Source: Litoribrevibacter albus (lineage in GTDB: Bacteria > Pseudomonadota > Gammaproteobacteria > Pseudomonadales > Litoribrevibacteraceae). Taken from it: DNA of 64,000 nt. Every line of letters begins with the position of its first letter. The first letter of the stretch is position 1. The notes under the pieces were generated by a model. It did no database searches. It was not told the DNA's origin and saw only the letters and a program-made list of their open reading frames with translations. The translations under genes and the position numbers were made by a program. This document shows, in pieces, positions 19,487 to 27,467 of the stretch. The stretch lies in contig NZ_BSNM01000003.1 of assembly GCF_030159995.1 (NCBI RefSeq), positions 496,001 to 560,000 of the forward strand, read 5' to 3'.

Positions 19487-22400
19487 ATGATTGAATCCGT
19501 AATTCGATGGTCGGTGCATAATCGATTTTTTGTATTACTGGCGACCTTTATTTTGATCGGAGCCGGTATGTATTCCATTAAGAATACGCCCGTGGATGCA
19601 ATTCCTGATCTGTCTGATGTGCAGGTGATCATCAAGACCAGTTACCCAGGGCAAGCGCCTCAAGTGGTGGAAGATCAGGTGACCTATCCGCTAACAACAG
19701 CCATGTTGTCTGTACCTGGTGCAGAAACTGTTCGGGGCTATTCGTTCTTTGGTGATTCTTATGTTTATGTCATTTTTGATGAAGATACGGATCTTTATTG
19801 GGCAAGAAGCCGGGTTCTGGAATATCTCAGTCAGGTTGCACCCAATCTACCCGACACCGCAAGACCTCAATTAGGCCCGGATGCTACCGGGGTTGGCTGG
19901 GTTTACATCTACTCTCTGATTGATAAAACAGGCAAACACGACATCAGCCAATTACGTTCTCTGCAAGATTGGTTTTTGAAATACGAGCTTCAAACCGTGC
20001 CTGGGGTATCCGAAGTAGCGGCCATTGGCGGCATGGTAAAGCAGTATCAGGTGAGTGTTGATCCGGACAAACTTCGTGCTTTCGATATTCCCTTATCGCT
20101 GATTCAAACCGCGATTAAACAAGGCAATCAGGAAGTAGGGGCTTCAGTTATTGAGATGGCCGAAGCAGAGTACATGGTACGTGCGACCGGTTATATCGAA
20201 AATCAGCAGGATCTTGCCAACATTCCATTGGGTGTTAATGCCAACGGTACGCCTCTGTTATTGAAAGATGTCGCGGACATTGCCCTAGGGCCGCAGATGC
20301 GTCGTGGTATTGCCGAACTGAACGGTGAAGGCGAGACCGTCGGTGGTGTTGTGGTTATGCGTTTTGGTGAAAACGCACAGAAGACCATTGAGGGGGTCGT
20401 TGCCAAACTTGATGAGCTTAAAAAAGGATTACCAGAAGGCGTAGAACTGGTCACCGTATATGACCGGTCTGGTTTGATCCAAAAAGCCATCGATAACCTC
20501 TGGGACAAACTTGCTGAAGAACTACTGATGGTGGCGTTGGTTTGTGTCATCTTCCTGGTGCATGTTCGTTCCTCGCTGGTGGCTATGATCAGCTTGCCGG
20601 TAGGGATTTTAACGGCGTTTGTGGTGATGCATTTACAGGGTTTGAACGCCAACATTATGTCCTTGGGCGGGATCGCCATTGCCATTGGTGCCATGATCGA
20701 TGGCGCTATTGTGTTAATCGAAAACATGCACAAACACATGGAGCGGACGCCTCTGACGGATCAAAACCGTTGGAAGATCGTCGCCGATTCGGCGGCAGAA
20801 GTTGGCCCTTCGTTGTTCTTTAGCTTGTTGATTATCACCGTCAGTTTCTTGCCGGTATTTACTTTGGAAGCACAAGAAGGGCGGATGTTCTCGCCTTTGG
20901 CTTACACAAAGACGTATGCAATGGCGGCTGCGGCTGCGTTAGCAATCACATTGGTACCGGTATTGATGGGGTATTTCATTCGCGGTCGAGTGGTCAGTGA
21001 AAAGAAAAATCCAATCAACCGACTATTGATTGCCGGATATCAACCCATTTTGCGTGGATTGCTGAATCACCCGTTTCTAACCTTGGTGTTTGCCTTGCTG
21101 ATTACCGGCGCATCCTTATATCCCGCCAGTAAAATCGGCAGCGAGTTTATGCCGCCGCTGGATGAGGGCGACCTGATGTATATGCCAACGACCTATCCGG
21201 GTATTTCCATTGGTAAGGCGCGCGAGCTTCTGCAACAGACGGACAAATTGATCAGCTCCGTGCCCGAAGTTCAAACTGTCTTTGGTAAAGTTGGTCGGGC
21301 AGAAACTGCAACCGATCCTGCGCCTTTGACCATGATTGAAACCTTCATACAGTTGAAACCCAAAGAGCAATGGCGAGCGGGCATTACCACCGACGATTTG
21401 ATCAAGGAATTTGAAGGCTTGGTTAAATTACCTGGTGTGACTAATGCCTGGGTAATGCCAATTAAAACTCGTATCGATATGTTGGCGACCGGTATCAAAA
21501 CCCCAGTGGGAATCAAGATCGCCGGGCCGGAACTCGAAACGATTCAACGTATCGGACAAGACCTTGAATCCATTCTTAATGAAATTGAAGGGACGGCATC
21601 GGCATACTCGGAGCGGGTAGCGGGTGGTCGATATATTAAGGTTGATATTCAGCGTGCGAAAGCTGCTCGCTATGGCTTGAATATTTCGGACATTCAACAA
21701 GTGGTCTCTACGGCAATTGGCGGTATGAATGTGGCTCAGACCATTGAAGGATTAGAACGTTATCCGATCAATCTTCGTTACCCTCAACAGTATCGTGATA
21801 CACCGGAGAAGATGGCCTTACTGCCGTTGGTGACACCCACCGGCCAACGAATTGCGTTGGGGGATGTGGCCCGTATTTATGTGGAAGATGGCCCGCCAAT
21901 GATTAAGAGTGAAAATGCTCGCCTTAACGGTTGGACCTTTGTAGACATTGAAGGCATTGATATCGGGACGTACGTTCAAAACGCGAAGCAAATTGTGGCG
22001 GATCGTTTGAATGTACCAGCGGGTTATTCGATCAGCTGGGCAGGACAGTATGAGTATATGGAACGAGCCATTGAAAAACTGACCTACATCGTGCCGTTGA
22101 CCGTATTTATCATCATTATCCTGCTGTACATGAATTTCCGAAGTGTAGCTGAGGTGATGATGATTCTTTTAACCTTACCGTTAGCGATGACGGGAGGTGT
22201 GCTGTTGATGTATCTGGAAGGCTTTAACTTCTCCGTCGCCGTAGGTGTCGGCTTCATCGCCTTAGCGGGGGTTGCTGCCGAAACGGGGGTAATTATGTTG
22301 CAGTACCTCAAACAAAGCTGTGCAGAGTTACCACGAAAGGCCACGGCGTTAGACATCAAACATGCGGTGTTGGAAGGTGCCGTGTTACGTGTCCGCCCGG

Positions 22401-22594
22401 TAATGATGACAGCGATTGCCACCATTGTGGGTTTGATTCCCGTAATGTATGGCTCAGGAACCGGATCGGAAGTGATGAGCCGGATTGCCGCGCCAATGGT
22501 TGGTGGCATGGTCACTTCTGTCGTGTTAACACTGATGGTAATTCCGGTGACTTACTATCTTTGGCAACGAATTTTGAATCGCGTTAAGTCATAA
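19487..22594 (+). CDS. cusA: Copper/silver RND efflux pump (CusA type)
   Basis: A 1035-residue inner-membrane proton antiporter with 12 membrane helices and two large periplasmic loops. The three methionines that bind Cu(I)/Ag(I) in E. coli CusA all have counterparts, in the contexts LMYMPTT, PLTMIET and TRIDMLATG. This points to monovalent Cu/Ag export, not Zn/Co. The TM4 charged motif region AIGAMIDGAIVLIEN is intact. It is translationally coupled to cusB. No CusC/TolC-type outer-membrane channel is encoded nearby, so it must use one from elsewhere. Confidence 0.96.
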   Translation: MIESVIRWSVHNRFFVLLATFILIGAGMYSIKNTPVDAIPDLSDVQVIIKTSYPGQAPQVVEDQVTYPLTTAMLSVPGAETVRGYSFFGDSYVYVIFDEDTDLYWARSRVLEYLSQVAPNLPDTARPQLGPDATGVGWVYIYSLIDKTGKHDISQLRSLQDWFLKYELQTVPGVSEVAAIGGMVKQYQVSVDPDKLRAFDIPLSLIQTAIKQGNQEVGASVIEMAEAEYMVRATGYIENQQDLANIPLGVNANGTPLLLKDVADIALGPQMRRGIAELNGEGETVGGVVVMRFGENAQKTIEGVVAKLDELKKGLPEGVELVTVYDRSGLIQKAIDNLWDKLAEELLMVALVCVIFLVHVRSSLVAMISLPVGILTAFVVMHLQGLNANIMSLGGIAIAIGAMIDGAIVLIENMHKHMERTPLTDQNRWKIVADSAAEVGPSLFFSLLIITVSFLPVFTLEAQEGRMFSPLAYTKTYAMAAAAALAITLVPVLMGYFIRGRVVSEKKNPINRLLIAGYQPILRGLLNHPFLTLVFALLITGASLYPASKIGSEFMPPLDEGDLMYMPTTYPGISIGKARELLQQTDKLISSVPEVQTVFGKVGRAETATDPAPLTMIETFIQLKPKEQWRAGITTDDLIKEFEGLVKLPGVTNAWVMPIKTRIDMLATGIKTPVGIKIAGPELETIQRIGQDLESILNEIEGTASAYSERVAGGRYIKVDIQRAKAARYGLNISDIQQVVSTAIGGMNVAQTIEGLERYPINLRYPQQYRDTPEKMALLPLVTPTGQRIALGDVARIYVEDGPPMIKSENARLNGWTFVDIEGIDIGTYVQNAKQIVADRLNVPAGYSISWAGQYEYMERAIEKLTYIVPLTVFIIIILLYMNFRSVAEVMMILLTLPLAMTGGVLLMYLEGFNFSVAVGVGFIALAGVAAETGVIMLQYLKQSCAELPRKATALDIKHAVLEGAVLRVRPVMMTAIATIVGLIPVMYGSGTGSEVMSRIAAPMVGGMVTSVVLTLMVIPVTYYLWQRILNRVKS

Positions 22595-22628
22595 AAAACC
22601 TAACGCAAGTATGAATTAAAAAACAGAC

Positions 22629-22654
22629 CCCGAGTTGCAAGAAAACAACTCGGG
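22629..22654. repeat. Hairpin between cusA and the cupredoxin gene
   Basis: A perfect 9-bp stem, CCCGAGTTG (22629-22637) and CAACTCGGG (22646-22654), with no T run after it. It is more likely an mRNA-stabilising or partial-termination element than a full terminator. Confidence 0.6.
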
Positions 22655-22690
22655 TAAGAACAGTAATACAAATTGGATTATGGAATGTAT

Positions 22691-23362
22691 ATGAAAACAA
22701 AAACTATCTCTTTTGCGATGTTATCGTTGGCACTTTCTCTTAATGCTTATGCGGGTGGCTCGGGGAATCACCAGCACATGGATCACTCACAAATGAATCA
22801 GGGCCAAATGGATCATTCGAACATGGATCACTCCAAAATGAATCACTCGGCTATGTCTCAGGAGATGAGTGGGCATTCAGATGGTCATTCACAAGGGCAT
22901 TCACAAGGTCATACTCATGGTAATCAAGCCGTTAGTGCCAGTGGTGAACCAGGTAAGGCGTCTGAGGTGACTAAGACAATAGAATTAGAAGCATTGGACA
23001 GCATGCGCTTTGATTTTAAAAATCTGTCAGATGTGAATTCTGGCGATGTAGTTCGTTTTGTGATCACCAATAAAGGTCAGATCAACCATGAGTTTTCAGT
23101 AGGAACAGCCGAAGAGCAGAAGTCTCACCAAGCAATGATGCGTAAAATGCCTGACATGGTTCATGAAGATGGCAACTCTATCACGATCAAGCCGGGGCAG
23201 ACCCGAGAGCTGATCTGGAAGTTCCACGGTGATCCTAAAGTGGTCTTTGCGTGTAATATTCCTGGGCATGCGGAAGCGGGCATGATGCATTCATTGAATG
23301 TAAATCATATGTTGAGTTCAGAAGACCATATGTCTGCCTCTGAGCAAACGGTTGTTGATTAA
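22691..23362 (+). CDS. Exported cupredoxin with His/Met-rich N-terminal region
   Basis: A 223-residue periplasmic protein. The signal peptide MKTKTISFAMLSLALSLNA is followed by about 70 residues built of repeated MDHS/MNHS/GHS elements, a likely copper-sequestering segment. The C-terminal cupredoxin domain has the type-1 copper ligands in order: His in INHEF, then Cys and His in FACNIPGHAEAGM with the final Met. I start at ATG 22691 because TGGA lies 6 bases upstream and the signal peptide then begins cleanly. Its place directly after cusBA supports a role in periplasmic copper handling. Confidence 0.9.
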   Translation: MKTKTISFAMLSLALSLNAYAGGSGNHQHMDHSQMNQGQMDHSNMDHSKMNHSAMSQEMSGHSDGHSQGHSQGHTHGNQAVSASGEPGKASEVTKTIELEALDSMRFDFKNLSDVNSGDVVRFVITNKGQINHEFSVGTAEEQKSHQAMMRKMPDMVHEDGNSITIKPGQTRELIWKFHGDPKVVFACNIPGHAEAGMMHSLNVNHMLSSEDHMSASEQTVVD

Positions 23363-23555
23363 ATCTAAACGTATTTATGAGCCAGAAGTAGATTGTTTGT
23401 TCTAAACAATTTACACATAGTCGGTGGATCTTCTGTTTTACGGCGGTTAATTCGGGCGTAATGCTTACAGAAGGTTCATCGGTTTCTCGGAAGTTCGTTG
23501 TCTTGAACTGATTAATACTGAATTGGTCATTCATTTTTATAAGGCAGGGATTCCT

Positions 23556-24650
23556 ATGAAATACTCCATCGAGCAGCAAATGCTGACGCTTTCTTATATT
23601 TCTTACTGTGGTTATGCGCTTACAGGCTCTGATAAAAATAACGCTCAAAAAATTGCACCAAGGCTGGTTGAACATTTAGCGTTAGAGCCGCCAACAGCAG
23701 ATGAATGGAAGCTAGTTTGGGGACCAGCCGTTAGTGAGTTTTGGTTCTCTCTGTTCGATGACAACATGGCTTACATTGTTCAGCACCGTAAGCACCCACA
23801 TAAACTGGCAGTGGTTTTTCGTGGCACCAACCCGGTTGCACTATCTAATTGGATCGTAGAAGACTTTTTTGTGTTTAGGAAAAAGCCTTGGAAAGCAGGG
23901 TGTAATCCTGTTCAGGTGTATGGTAACCGTCCGGCTAAGATCTCTTATGGCACTCATGTTGGCATAGAGAAAGTGAAGAAAATGGAAGCGCCGGTTGGAG
24001 TGCCTGGTGCGGGTACGACCATGTTGCAGTTCTTACGCATTCAAGCGGAAACGCATGACAAACCGTTAGAGATTACGGTGACAGGTCACAGCTTAGGGGC
24101 GACCTTATCTTCCACCTATGGACTTTTCCTAAAACAAAGCTCAGGTCAAGTGGACATCCCTGTACAAGAGCAATGGGACCCGGAAGGTAAAGCCAGTATT
24201 CATGTCTATGCTTTCGCGGGTGCGACGGCTGGAAATAAAGCCTTTGCAGATTATTCCGACTCCCTGTTGGATGATGCCCACCTTAAACGACTTTCCAACA
24301 GCTTAGACATAGTGCCTCATGCCTGGAATAAAGAATCCGTGGCTGAAATGAGAGATCTCTATTTGCCGGTGGCTAAACCCAATATTCTGGTGGACATATT
24401 TGTCACTCAAGCGACCTTGGCGTCCATATTATGTGACTACACTCAACCTCAAGCCCAACAACCGTATCTTGAGGGTGAACTATCTGATGTGTGTCGGGAG
24501 TATTTCCAGCAAGCCATTTATCAGCATGTTGTTGCTTACCCTAACTTGCTTGGTTTGGAAGGGATTCTCGATCCGCTCACTTACTTCCCAATCTTGAAAG
24601 CGGTACTACCTTGCTATTCTGACAAAGAACCACAGCCAGTGACTGACTGA
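23556..24650 (+). CDS. Lipase class 3 family alpha/beta hydrolase
   Basis: A 364-residue protein with no signal peptide. The nucleophile elbow is in TVTGHSLGATLSSTYG and the oxyanion region is in VVFRGTNPVALSNW, as in fungal-type class 3 lipases. The later AFAGATAGNKAFADY and NSLDIVPHAW blocks carry the expected Asp; a C-terminal His such as in YQHVVAYP is a candidate third residue. The ATG at 23556 has an AGGGA site 5 bases upstream. The substrate is unknown. Cytoplasmic location is inferred from the missing signal. Confidence 0.88.
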   Translation: MKYSIEQQMLTLSYISYCGYALTGSDKNNAQKIAPRLVEHLALEPPTADEWKLVWGPAVSEFWFSLFDDNMAYIVQHRKHPHKLAVVFRGTNPVALSNWIVEDFFVFRKKPWKAGCNPVQVYGNRPAKISYGTHVGIEKVKKMEAPVGVPGAGTTMLQFLRIQAETHDKPLEITVTGHSLGATLSSTYGLFLKQSSGQVDIPVQEQWDPEGKASIHVYAFAGATAGNKAFADYSDSLLDDAHLKRLSNSLDIVPHAWNKESVAEMRDLYLPVAKPNILVDIFVTQATLASILCDYTQPQAQQPYLEGELSDVCREYFQQAIYQHVVAYPNLLGLEGILDPLTYFPILKAVLPCYSDKEPQPVTD

Positions 24651-24761
24651 GTGCGGTTGGATCAAGGTTTTTGAGGAAAGCATGCCAGCAGTAACATTTG
24701 TTAATTTCAGAGCCAACCCGATGGGATAGGATACCGTCATATTTTCACGGAAGATCTGATT

Positions 24762-25478
24762 ATGAAAAAGAACGTCTGGCATCCTGTATCAAACTACCCT
24801 GAACTGAGATTTGGGCAGTACATAGTCCCCAACTTTGTGTCCAACTCAGTGGCTATAAAGGTGTCTGATAACGAATTTGTGGTGATCAGCCCTGGTAAAC
24901 CGTTGTTGGACACCTGGCCTGAAGAGTGGAATCGGCCTGACATCAAACTGCATATCATCATGCCCAACGGGTATCACTACATGGGCGTGAAACATTGGCA
25001 GAAGAAATTCAGAAATTTTTCTCTGTACGCCAGTCGTAAGGCTATTCCTCGTTTGGTTGAGCAAGCTGTAGTGGCTAATGCCAGTGACATCTATGCCTTG
25101 GAAGATAAACAACCTCCGATGCCTGAAGGGTATTCAGTATTGTTGCCACCGGGACATAGAGCAGGGGATGCCTGGATTAAGAAAGAAGATCAGAACGGCT
25201 GTCTTTGGATCACCTGTGATAGCTTCCTGAATTACGATCGACTCTCCAACCAACCGGTGGCACGGTTTACTCAAAAACTATTGGATGCGGCACCGGGATT
25301 GAAAATGAGTCAGGTGGTGAAATGGTTCATCATCGAAGACAGATCCGCTTTTAAAACCTGGGTGTTGAACCAGCTTCAATTAGACAAGCCAACTACCTTA
25401 ATACCCAGTCATGGAGAGATTGCTCAGTCAGAATTGCTATACAAAGAGTTGAATCAGTTGGTTCAAGAGCGACTCTAA
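24762..25478 (+). CDS. Metallo-beta-lactamase-fold-like protein (DUF4336-like), degenerate metal site
   Basis: A 238-residue soluble protein. The order of elements (SNSVAIKVSDNEFVVISPG, then LHIIMPNGYHYMGVKHW, then VLLPPGHRAGDAW, then ITCDSFLNY, with TLIPSHGEI at the end) follows the metallo-beta-lactamase fold. The usual HxHxDH motif is replaced by NGYHYMGVKHW, so the metal site is incomplete. It may be a non-catalytic or altered hydrolase, as in DUF4336-type proteins. The family assignment is tentative. It ends at a bidirectional terminator. Confidence 0.7.
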   Translation: MKKNVWHPVSNYPELRFGQYIVPNFVSNSVAIKVSDNEFVVISPGKPLLDTWPEEWNRPDIKLHIIMPNGYHYMGVKHWQKKFRNFSLYASRKAIPRLVEQAVVANASDIYALEDKQPPMPEGYSVLLPPGHRAGDAWIKKEDQNGCLWITCDSFLNYDRLSNQPVARFTQKLLDAAPGLKMSQVVKWFIIEDRSAFKTWVLNQLQLDKPTTLIPSHGEIAQSELLYKELNQLVQERL

Positions 25479-25495
25479 GATTAAAGTAATAAACA

Positions 25496-25522
25496 AAAAA
25501 GGTGCTTCGAAAGCACCTTTTT
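25496..25522. terminator. Bidirectional terminator before the SDR gene
   Basis: GGTGCTT (25501-25507) pairs with AAGCACC (25511-25517), flanked by A on the left and T on the right. Confidence 0.88.
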
Positions 25523-25573
25523 ATTCTCTGATTTCATTCATTAAAGTGAGTTTAATGAGGAATCGACGTCAAC

Positions 25574-26239
25574 TTACCAAGGCAGTGCTTCACCATTGGA
25601 ATGCCAGAAACCGCCGGTGTTTTCCATATTCAATTCTTCAATACGGTCTGCTAGACCTTTGGCGGCTACATCCGGTGTTATGTCTCCGTTAAAGCCAACC
25701 ATGCGGGTTTGTACAAAACCCGGGTGAAGCTGTGCTACGGCAATGCCTTGTGGTTTAAGGTCTTCTGCCAGAGATTTACCAAATGAGTTAAGTGCTGCTT
25801 TAGAGGCACGGTAGCCGTAATAAGCGCCGGAGGTGTTGTCTGCAATTGACCCCATTCGGCTTGTGATGTTGGCGATCTTTGAGCCTTCTTTTAATTGCGG
25901 TAACAGCGCCAAGGTGACGCGAAGTGGGCCGTAGGCATTCACTTCCATTTGCTGTTGGATGGTATCGAAATTCATGTCCGGCAGGGTTTCGTTGCAAAAC
26001 AGCCCTGCATTGTTGATCAGAATATCTATGGATTGAGTGCTTAAAAGGATCTTAATCTGCTCTAACGAATCCGGATTCGTGACATCAACGTTTTCAATCA
26101 CCATGGAGGCAAGTTCATCCAATTCTTCAGAGGTTTCACGACAGATGCCGATAACTTCATCGCCTTGTGCGTGATAATGCTTGGCCAGTTCGAGTCCTAT
26201 GCCTCGGTTTGCGCCGGTAATGACAACTGTCCTGCTCAT
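25574..26239 (-). CDS. Short-chain dehydrogenase/reductase
   Basis: A 221-residue NAD(P)-dependent oxidoreductase. The Rossmann glycine motif is TGANRGIG (about residues 8-15), NNAG is at about 75-78, the catalytic Ser is in NITSRMGS, and Tyr/Lys are in YYGYRASKAAL. The closest general type is the C-factor-like SDR group, but the substrate cannot be read from the sequence. It is a single gene, convergent with the metallo-hydrolase-like gene. Confidence 0.93.
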   Translation of the reverse strand: MSRTVVITGANRGIGLELAKHYHAQGDEVIGICRETSEELDELASMVIENVDVTNPDSLEQIKILLSTQSIDILINNAGLFCNETLPDMNFDTIQQQMEVNAYGPLRVTLALLPQLKEGSKIANITSRMGSIADNTSGAYYGYRASKAALNSFGKSLAEDLKPQGIAVAQLHPGFVQTRMVGFNGDITPDVAAKGLADRIEELNMENTGGFWHSNGEALPW

Positions 26240-26431
26240 AAGTGTTCCTTTTTATCTTGAAAGTCTGATTTGAGTTTAACGAATGTCTAGAAAGTGCCCA
26301 TTACGTAAAACGAATAAAGTATGAGTCTGTTATGGGGGCCAATTGGTTCAAAACAAGTCTAGCCAATTGCAGGAACATTGAAGAAGATAGGAAAGAACGC
26401 AGCAAGAAGGGGAGGCAATGCTCCCCTGAGG

Positions 26432-26986
26432 TTAAGAGGCTTTGGCTTCTTCTGACACTATGATTCGGGCTTTGTGTCCGTCACGTAATCGGTCAATGCT
26501 TTCACCGCAAAGTGTGTTTCCGGCAATTGCGAAGGCACGGCCAAAGTCTTTCACATAGCGGCCACCCAACGGCGTAAGGCGGAACAGATTGAAATCGCTT
26601 AATTCAGCCAGCTTATGAATGCGTTCGCCATGTTTTTGGAACAGTTGCTCGATACCCACCTTGTACTCGTCTGAATCCAGCGCCAAATGCTTGGCCTGAA
26701 CCTGATAGTTGACTCGGATACGGGCAAAGATGGTTGCGGCTTCAGATTCGTCTTCTACGATTTGGACCGCAGCCTTCGGGTTGTTTTTCAAGTTTTTACC
26801 GTGAATGGCGATGTCGCTCAGCAGCACATAGATGCACTCATCACCTGTGGCATACGGCGCATAAGAGGCGTATGGATAGCCGTCTTCATCCAGGCTTGCA
26901 AGGTTTAGGGTTTTACGGGTGTTCAGAAAGTCGATGATTTCATCACCTAAACGTTGTTCAAGACCTTTGTTCTTCATAATACTCAT
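26432..26986 (-). CDS. hutZ: HutZ-type haem utilisation protein (FMN-binding split-barrel fold)
   Basis: A 184-residue protein with the pyridoxamine-phosphate-oxidase-like barrel (TLNLASLDEDGYPYASYAPY, then VLLSDIAIHGKNLKNNPKA) and the C-terminal FGRAFAIAG segment of the HugZ/HutZ family. HutZ homologues bind haem in the cytoplasm and take part in its breakdown or storage. The length matches V. cholerae HutZ (about 176) more than HugZ (about 250). It is downstream of hutX and the haem receptor on the same strand, which supports the assignment. Confidence 0.9.
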   Translation of the reverse strand: MSIMKNKGLEQRLGDEIIDFLNTRKTLNLASLDEDGYPYASYAPYATGDECIYVLLSDIAIHGKNLKNNPKAAVQIVEDESEAATIFARIRVNYQVQAKHLALDSDEYKVGIEQLFQKHGERIHKLAELSDFNLFRLTPLGGRYVKDFGRAFAIAGNTLCGESIDRLRDGHKARIIVSEEAKAS

Positions 26987-27030
26987 CCTAATAAATCTAA
27001 ATATAGTCTGTCTGTACGATTGGGGGATTG

Positions 27031-27408
27031 CTATGCCCTATAGGTACGTTGTAGTTCTTTAAAACGCGTTACCTGGTTTTCCAGTAGTTGACCTTCCGTA
27101 TTTCGGCCTACAAAAATTTTAAACATGCAGTCGTTGTCCTTGTCGTTGAAGACGAGGGCATAGCTTTGTTGGCCTCGGTGTTGTTTGTCCTGGAAGGCAA
27201 TGTGATCCACTTTTTCGAGATTTAAATGCCCTTCAAACCCTGATTCCCCTTTGAGGTTATAGAACCCTTGTGCAACGGAGCCTTTGGGAAAATGACCTTT
27301 AAATTCGAAGACGCAACCACCGTGTAAAATGATGGTGGTGGTATTGCCCCAGTTTGCGATGTCTTCTAACAGTTCTTGGGCTTTATTGCCTGGTATTTTC
27401 ATTGTCAT
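27031..27408 (-). CDS. hutX: HutX/ChuX-family haem-carrier protein, short form
   Basis: A 125-residue cytoplasmic protein. The block IANWGNTTTIILHGGCVFEF, the PKGSVAQGFYNL stretch and the end segment MFKIFVGRNTEGQLLENQ match ChuX/HutX proteins, which pass haem to the degrading enzyme. Family members are about 165 residues long; this one lacks roughly the first 40. No in-frame upstream extension is possible without entering the hairpin after the receptor gene. The ribosome site is weak. It lies 44 bases before hutZ and is probably co-transcribed with it. Confidence 0.85.
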   Translation of the reverse strand: MTMKIPGNKAQELLEDIANWGNTTTIILHGGCVFEFKGHFPKGSVAQGFYNLKGESGFEGHLNLEKVDHIAFQDKQHRGQQSYALVFNDKDNDCMFKIFVGRNTEGQLLENQVTRFKELQRTYRA

Positions 27409-27426
27409 TAGCTCGTTTGGTTTAGC

Positions 27427-27455
27427 GATGAGAGTAAGCTCATCTTACTCTCATC
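27427..27455 (-). repeat. Hairpin between the haem receptor gene and hutX
   Basis: A perfect 12-bp stem (27427-27438 with 27444-27455) with a 5-base loop. On the minus strand no U run follows, so it may attenuate or protect the receptor mRNA while allowing some hutXZ expression. Confidence 0.6.
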
Positions 27456-27467
27456 AAGGGGTTAAGG

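Noticed and set aside
20203-20739. 178-codon open frame on the minus strand inside cusA
   Set aside because: It is antisense to a well-supported pump gene, and its composition reflects the complement of membrane-helix codons. The frame at 22084-22515 is rejected for the same reason.
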